Shown here: positions 60,405 through 64,000 of the stretch, in pieces | Layout of the letters: each line of letters opens with the position of its first letter | Position numbering within the stretch: the stretch's first letter is position 1 | Assembly: GCA_015075365.1 (NCBI GenBank) | Contig: JABTUN010000003.1 | Location: forward strand, 62,001-126,000 | Origin: Verrucomicrobiaceae bacterium | GTDB taxonomy: Bacteria; Verrucomicrobiota; Verrucomicrobiia; Verrucomicrobiales; Verrucomicrobiaceae | DNA length: 64,000 nucleotides | Reading direction: 5' to 3' | Translations under genes and position numbers: made by a program | The notes under the pieces: model-generated | The model's database searches: none | Told to the model about the DNA's origin: nothing | What the model saw: only the letters and a program-made list of their open reading frames with translations

Positions 60405-60893
60405 CTACTCAGCCAGATACCGCGCCAGATCATCACGCGTCATGCGGTAGAGAAACCACTCGCTCATGCGCTTTGCGCCCAGGCGCTGCTCATACACGCG
60501 CTGCGCGTTCACATTCCAATCCAGCGCCGTCCACTCCATGCGACCGCAGCCACGCTCATAGGCCAGAGTCGCCGCTTTTTTCAGCAACGCACCGCCCACA
60601 CCCGCGCCGCGATGCTCCGGCAGCACAAACACATCCTCGATGTAGAGCGTCGGCAGCGCGAGGAAGCTCGAATACGTCTCCACGAGGATCAAATACCCGC
60701 ACGGCACCTCCGCCCCGTCCACAAACGCCAGCCACACCTCGATCCGCGGCTTCTCACTGAGAGCATCCTCCACCAGCCGCCCCTGCGCCGCCGCGTCCGG
60801 CGGCGTCAGTTTCTCAAACTCCGCCAAGGCGATGACGAGCTGACAAAACGACGCGGCGTGCTCGCGGGTGAGGGGCTGGAGGGAGATGGGCAT
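60405..60893 (-). CDS. GNAT family N-acetyltransferase
   Basis: 162 residues with the acetyl-CoA-binding motif VFVLPEHRGAGVGGALLKKA (Arg/Gln-x-x-Gly-x-Gly type, about 93-112). The preceding strand is TLYIEDVF and the final motif is WNVNAQRVYEQRLGAKR. The form is close to the diamine/spermidine acetyltransferase-like group (SAT1-like, LPTLYIEDVFV). The acceptor is not known. It is convergent with the cytochrome c gene. Confidence 0.88.
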   Translation of the reverse strand: MPISLQPLTREHAASFCQLVIALAEFEKLTPPDAAAQGRLVEDALSEKPRIEVWLAFVDGAEVPCGYLILVETYSSFLALPTLYIEDVFVLPEHRGAGVGGALLKKAATLAYERGCGRMEWTALDWNVNAQRVYEQRLGAKRMSEWFLYRMTRDDLARYLAE

Positions 60894-60967
60894 GCGGCCC
60901 TGATAGCCAGCGACAGACTGTCAGCAATGCTTCCGTGTGAACGATCAGGAAGAGTGAAAATCAGTTC

Positions 60968-61741
60968 TTATGCTGGTGAGCAAATCTCTCGCATTCTCCG
61001 CACGACTAGCTCTTCGCGAATGGCTTCTGGGACCAGTTGAGGCAGGCATTCGATGATCTCTCCATCCTCAAGTATTCTGCCAAAATTGAGCTGCAAATAT
61101 CTCAGCACTTCAGGAGCGGCACTTTGAATTTCAAGCGGCAACTCGCTTCGCCCGTTCACCACAACCAAGATATCCTTGAGATCTTTGCTTTTCAGAATGT
61201 CTTTCCGGCCACGATCCCAAAAAGCCTGAAATTTCGTCGCGATAAAACAAGGTGCTGATGCAATCCACGCATGCCGCCCCGGAATCACCTCAATGCGTTG
61301 CGCGCTTTGCATGAGAGCTGCAAACCAAGGGTTATGTGGCAAGGAGATGATGCGGCGGTTTGGCAGTGTATCTACTCGCACACCATGCCAGTCCCAAGAG
61401 ATGCGTTCCGCTTCTTCGCCGGGCCGACGCTTAAATCCCGCACGCTCCAGTGCGCTTTCCATTGATTGGAATTCAAGATTGGTCGCGATTTCCAACACGA
61501 CATCGACATCCTTCGTGAACAAGGCTTGCTGAGCCTCTGAATCTGTGATGAGCAGGCCAACGATGCCGCCGCCGGTAAAAACGGGGTCCCATCGAGTGCG
61601 CATGATCTCCCTCTCTTCTTCGTCTTCCTCAAATCCAAAGCTGGGTCGTCTGGGAAACTTGGCAGCCAACGCATCAGGCAACAGCTCCGCCAGTTTGGCG
61701 ATGATCTTACGGCATTCCTCCGCGTTGAGTTGGTCGTTCAT
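60968..61741 (-). CDS. Nucleotidyltransferase-like protein (AbiEii/DUF-type)
   Basis: A 257-residue cytosolic protein. The nucleotidyltransferase core reads VFTGGGIVGLLITDSEAQQ and TKDVDVVLEIATNLEFQSM. It shows the Gly-rich loop and the DxD metal pair (Asp in KDVDV) of the AbiEii-like class. Later segments WHGVRVDTLPNRRIISLPH and FIATKFQAFWDRGRKDILKS match the helix that usually carries Lys and Asp in these enzymes (a D-K pattern in KSKDLKDI). Its ATG overlaps the stop of the winged-helix gene (ATGA, 61738-61741). Type IV toxin systems pair such enzymes with a winged-helix antitoxin, so a toxin role is inferred. Confidence 0.75.
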   Translation of the reverse strand: MNDQLNAEECRKIIAKLAELLPDALAAKFPRRPSFGFEEDEEEREIMRTRWDPVFTGGGIVGLLITDSEAQQALFTKDVDVVLEIATNLEFQSMESALERAGFKRRPGEEAERISWDWHGVRVDTLPNRRIISLPHNPWFAALMQSAQRIEVIPGRHAWIASAPCFIATKFQAFWDRGRKDILKSKDLKDILVVVNGRSELPLEIQSAAPEVLRYLQLNFGRILEDGEIIECLPQLVPEAIREELVVRRMREICSPA

Positions 61742-62265
61742 TGCAGTTTCTTCTGGATGGCGGCAGCGGCCAGAGCGGCCTCACGTCCGGTTTTCAGCCG
61801 CAGGATGTCGATCAAGGCCAGCCATTCATGCAGTGCAGCATCATTCGCTACTACTGCAGCCGCACGCGGATACAGTGGCTCCACGGACTCCCCGCGCACT
61901 CCCTCCGGATGCGGCCAGACCATCGCGAGATCTGGCTGCGGCATGCCTAGCAAAGACGCCACCGCAGGCAGGCTCCCCGCCGTTGGGACACCTCGCGTCA
62001 CAGGCCCGCGCCCCGCAGGCCAGACATACTTCACCCCAGATACCAAAAACTCTCTCAAAGCCGCCCGCACCGGCAGCGGCATCGTCCGCCCGCTTCCAGC
62101 GAGCGGCTTTCGCAGCAAACCCGCCTCCACTGCCCGTGCTACCGCCGAATGCGCCTCCGAGGCGCTCATTTGCAGAGCCGCAGCCAGTCCCGCATACGTC
62201 GGAGGAGTCTCCTCCGGAGCTAGGAGCAGTTTGAGCGTGACGAGGATGTCATGAGGCTTGAGCAT
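61738..62265 (-). CDS. Winged-helix DNA-binding protein, partner of the nucleotidyltransferase
   Basis: A 175-residue protein. The N-terminal wHTH (about 1-60) reads MLKPHDILVTLKLLLAPEET, TYAGLAAALQMSASEAHSAV and ARAVEAGLLRK, with the recognition helix around SASEAHSAVARAVE. The C-terminal half (FLVSGVKYVWPAGRGPVTRG, then LALIDILRLKTGREAALA) is a separate domain, as in AbiEi-type antitoxins, but I do not claim homology. It is the first gene of a two-gene operon, 35 bp from the divergent NTPase start. It is the obvious candidate to bind the palindrome there. Confidence 0.75.
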   Translation of the reverse strand: MLKPHDILVTLKLLLAPEETPPTYAGLAAALQMSASEAHSAVARAVEAGLLRKPLAGSGRTMPLPVRAALREFLVSGVKYVWPAGRGPVTRGVPTAGSLPAVASLLGMPQPDLAMVWPHPEGVRGESVEPLYPRAAAVVANDAALHEWLALIDILRLKTGREAALAAAAIQKKLQ

Positions 62266-62301
62266 GCGCGAGAATGTGCTACTATATTCGCGAATCGCGA
62301 A
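62266..62301. promoter_or_regulatory. Compact divergent promoter with palindromic operator
   Basis: The 35 bp between two divergent starts hold ttcgcga-a-tcgcgaa (62287-62301), a perfect 7-bp inverted repeat with a one-base spacer. The last base is the A of the NTPase ATG. Directly beside it is actatatt (62281-62288), which gives a -10-like tatagt on the minus strand (62279-62284) and tatatt on the plus strand (62283-62288). The minus-strand transcript would have a very short leader, and the plus-strand one would be practically leaderless. A repressor bound to the palindrome would cover both. Confidence 0.6.
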
Positions 62302-64000
62302 TGTCGAATGCCATTTCCAGCTCTAAGCGCCCTCCCACCGAACCTTGGGTGCGTCTTTGGATGCCCGAAAGGGAATGGGAGCAGCACCGCTGGGTCGATG
62401 ACGATTTTCTGCCCATCTACAAAGACGACGATGGCATCGCCGTGATCGAGAAAACTTTGCCCGGCCTCACCCACCTCAGCAATTTGGCTGAAGTCCCCTT
62501 TCTCCTCCTCCTCGGACGCCCCGGCTCCGGAAAATCACACGAACTCACAACCGCTGACACAGAAAAATGGTTCGGACCCACTGCCCGGCTCTTCCAAGCC
62601 AAAGAAATCGGCTCCGCCCATCCCGCCGACTACCTTTCCAAATTCATTCCGCCAGCCCAGCCCACCCGCATCGTCATCGACGGACTGGATGAGGCCCTGC
62701 TCTCGAATCGAAACTTCGTCCTCCAGCTCCGTGCCTGGCTGCGCAGCCAGCTCACGCCTGCCGGACACCCCATTCATCGTCTCGTCATCTCCTGCCGTTG
62801 GTCACGCCCCATCGAGCACCTCGCGGATTTGACCTCTCTCTGGCCGAATGACGCCGCCAAGACTTACATCCTCTGTCCGCTGCGTCACTGTGATGTCACT
62901 ACCACCCTTCACGACCGCTTTGGCAAAGACGATGCGCAGAAGTTTTGGTCCCAAATGCACGACCGACACCTCCGCCCCGTCGCCTGCTGGCCGCAGGGCT
63001 TGCTTGGACTGCTTGATGGTTTTGAAAAATCCGGACGCCAAAGCATCTCCATCTCCCACGGCGATGCCATCCGCGAACAAGTCCTCGCCCACTGCCACCT
63101 CACCGACTCACCCGAGGACTCACCCCGCTGGGAAACATCGCTCAAGAATGTCTCCTTGCGGCAACGCATCGCAGGCCATGTTGCCGCCGCCATGATCTGG
63201 TCTGGCAAAGCACGCTTTACCCTGAAAGCCTCCGCCGATGACGACACCCTCGGCATCACCGACCTCACCCTTAGCGACGAAGTTTGGCAAAACCAACGCC
63301 ACAGCCTCCAACTCGCAGATTTCGACGACCTCCTGCGTCATAGCCGCCTCTTTCACCAGCTCGGCGACTGCCATGTATTTGAAAGCCAAGTCCATCAAGA
63401 ATGGCTCGCTGCCGACTGGTTGAGCGCCCAAAAGCTCGCCCCCGAACGCCTCAAAATGCTCTTCGGCGCTCAGATCGACGGCCGATGGCGTGTCTTCCCA
63501 GCCTTGCGCTCCGTCGCTGCGTGGCTAGCCCGCGTCGATGATACCTTCCGCACAATCCTGCGCGAGAGCGATCCACTCACCCTCCTCTGGCTTGATGCCG
63601 CCAGTCTCCCGCATGCCGAGCGCGAGGAAATCATAACCGCCCTCCTCGATGCCACTGATAAAGCCAAAGTCGTCGATCCCGCCATCCGCCAAGCCCACCT
63701 CGTCACCCTCACCCATCCCAAAATCGCCGACCAGATTCGCTCCTGGCTCACCCGCACCGATGTGGACGAAGCCTCCCACGAACTCGCTCTCGAAATTGCC
63801 CAAAAAGCCGATCAAGCGGACGCCAAAGACCTTGTTGCTTTCCTTTGGGAAATCTACCCCACGGAATCGGAGTATCTCCAAATCAAGATCGCACGCGTGC
63901 TCCACAGCCTCGCTCGCGAAGGTTACGATGAGCAATGGAAAGCTGTCCTGCGCAAAGAGATACCTGTCGATCTCCACGGTGCGCTACTCGGAGCTGCTTT
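62301..64000 (+). CDS. NACHT/STAND-like NTPase, candidate defence protein (partial, right edge)
   Basis: At least 566 codons from ATG 62301, running off the right edge. Walker A is LLLLGRPGSGKSHEL (about 68-82). Walker B is TRIVIDGLDEAL (122-133) with the DGLDE form typical of NACHT/STAND ATPases. A sensor strand is HRLVISCRWSRPIE (159-172). Near residue 380 comes VHQEWLAADWLSAQKL, the position of the conserved Phe/His-x-x-x-x-EYLAA-type motif of NACHT arms. After that the sequence is helical-repeat-like (HPKIADQIRSWLTRTDVDEA, HELALEIAQKADQADAKD). No N-terminal effector domain precedes the NTPase, so any effector would be C-terminal and outside the window. Confidence 0.75.
   Translation, partial: MSNAISSSKRPPTEPWVRLWMPEREWEQHRWVDDDFLPIYKDDDGIAVIEKTLPGLTHLSNLAEVPFLLLLGRPGSGKSHELTTADTEKWFGPTARLFQAKEIGSAHPADYLSKFIPPAQPTRIVIDGLDEALLSNRNFVLQLRAWLRSQLTPAGHPIHRLVISCRWSRPIEHLADLTSLWPNDAAKTYILCPLRHCDVTTTLHDRFGKDDAQKFWSQMHDRHLRPVACWPQGLLGLLDGFEKSGRQSISISHGDAIREQVLAHCHLTDSPEDSPRWETSLKNVSLRQRIAGHVAAAMIWSGKARFTLKASADDDTLGITDLTLSDEVWQNQRHSLQLADFDDLLRHSRLFHQLGDCHVFESQVHQEWLAADWLSAQKLAPERLKMLFGAQIDGRWRVFPALRSVAAWLARVDDTFRTILRESDPLTLLWLDAASLPHAEREEIITALLDATDKAKVVDPAIRQAHLVTLTHPKIADQIRSWLTRTDVDEASHELALEIAQKADQADAKDLVAFLWEIYPTESEYLQIKIARVLHSLAREGYDEQWKAVLRKEIPVDLHGALLGAA

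Overview
The window looks like chromosomal DNA from a member of the Verrucomicrobiota, probably close to Verrucomicrobiaceae/Prosthecobacter. This is inferred from gene content, not from a marker gene. The supporting families are a DUF1800 protein with a CHRD-like domain, SHD1-like secreted proteins, an ECF sigma factor of the planctomycetal type beside a zinc-ribbon Ser/Thr kinase, a DUF4838 protein, ceramidase-like and secreted hydrolase genes, and DUF2934. The DNA is GC-rich, genes are tightly packed, and most start codons I inspected lack a clear Shine-Dalgarno sequence. No rRNA, tRNA or CRISPR array was seen.

Layout. 1-4.8 kb: the start of a secreted DUF1800 protein, an SHD1-like secreted protein, YggS, and a Tat-exported Gfo/Idh/MocA oxidoreductase. 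4.9-8.9 kb: a mobile-element graveyard. It holds a 169-bp element with 18-bp terminal inverted repeats, small AT-richer orphan reading frames, a decayed IS3-family element, a 93-bp palindrome and a duplicated 115-bp sequence. 8.9-12.4 kb: an ABC transporter operon translationally coupled to panC, divergent from a soluble histidine kinase. 12.5-20.9 kb, mostly plus strand: a secreted protein, a haem O synthase/SCO/DUF420 oxidase-assembly cluster, a HAD phosphatase, a PPP-type phosphatase, and a three-gene envelope cluster (BON-like, coiled-coil/HhH, lipoprotein).

20.9-31.9 kb: eleven genes on the minus strand, most 14-44 bp apart. They begin with an ECF sigma factor and a transmembrane Ser/Thr kinase and continue into a secreted repeat protein, a PL14-like lyase, a VOC protein, hydrolases, a ceramidase-like enzyme and a DUF4838 protein. 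32-44.5 kb: a FAD oxidoreductase, a Do/HtrA protease with a strong terminator, mannose-6-phosphate isomerase, an SDR, a USP tandem protein, an M48 peptidase, an LdhA-like dehydrogenase, small proteins, and SLC13 and Na/Pi transporters. 44.6-50.2 kb: an ion-homeostasis run with a P2-type ATPase, an unusual USP-USP-CBS-MgtE fusion and a TrkA-C membrane protein. 50.2-60.9 kb: a MORN lipoprotein, a small zincin, an M1 aminopeptidase with a HEAT-like tail, a UbiA-like membrane protein, sbcD-X-sbcC, a dihaem cytochrome c and a GNAT.

61-64 kb: the most interesting right edge. A winged-helix/nucleotidyltransferase pair with an ATGA overlap is divergent, across 35 bp, from a large NACHT/STAND-like NTPase that runs off the window. 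A perfect 15-bp palindrome lies in the shared promoter. This is a candidate defence or toxin-antitoxin-type module. A second theme is palindromic repeats inside reading frames: in the activation segment of the kinase and in the middle of sbcD. A CAGAG-type repeat also supplies part of the DUF4838 signal peptide.
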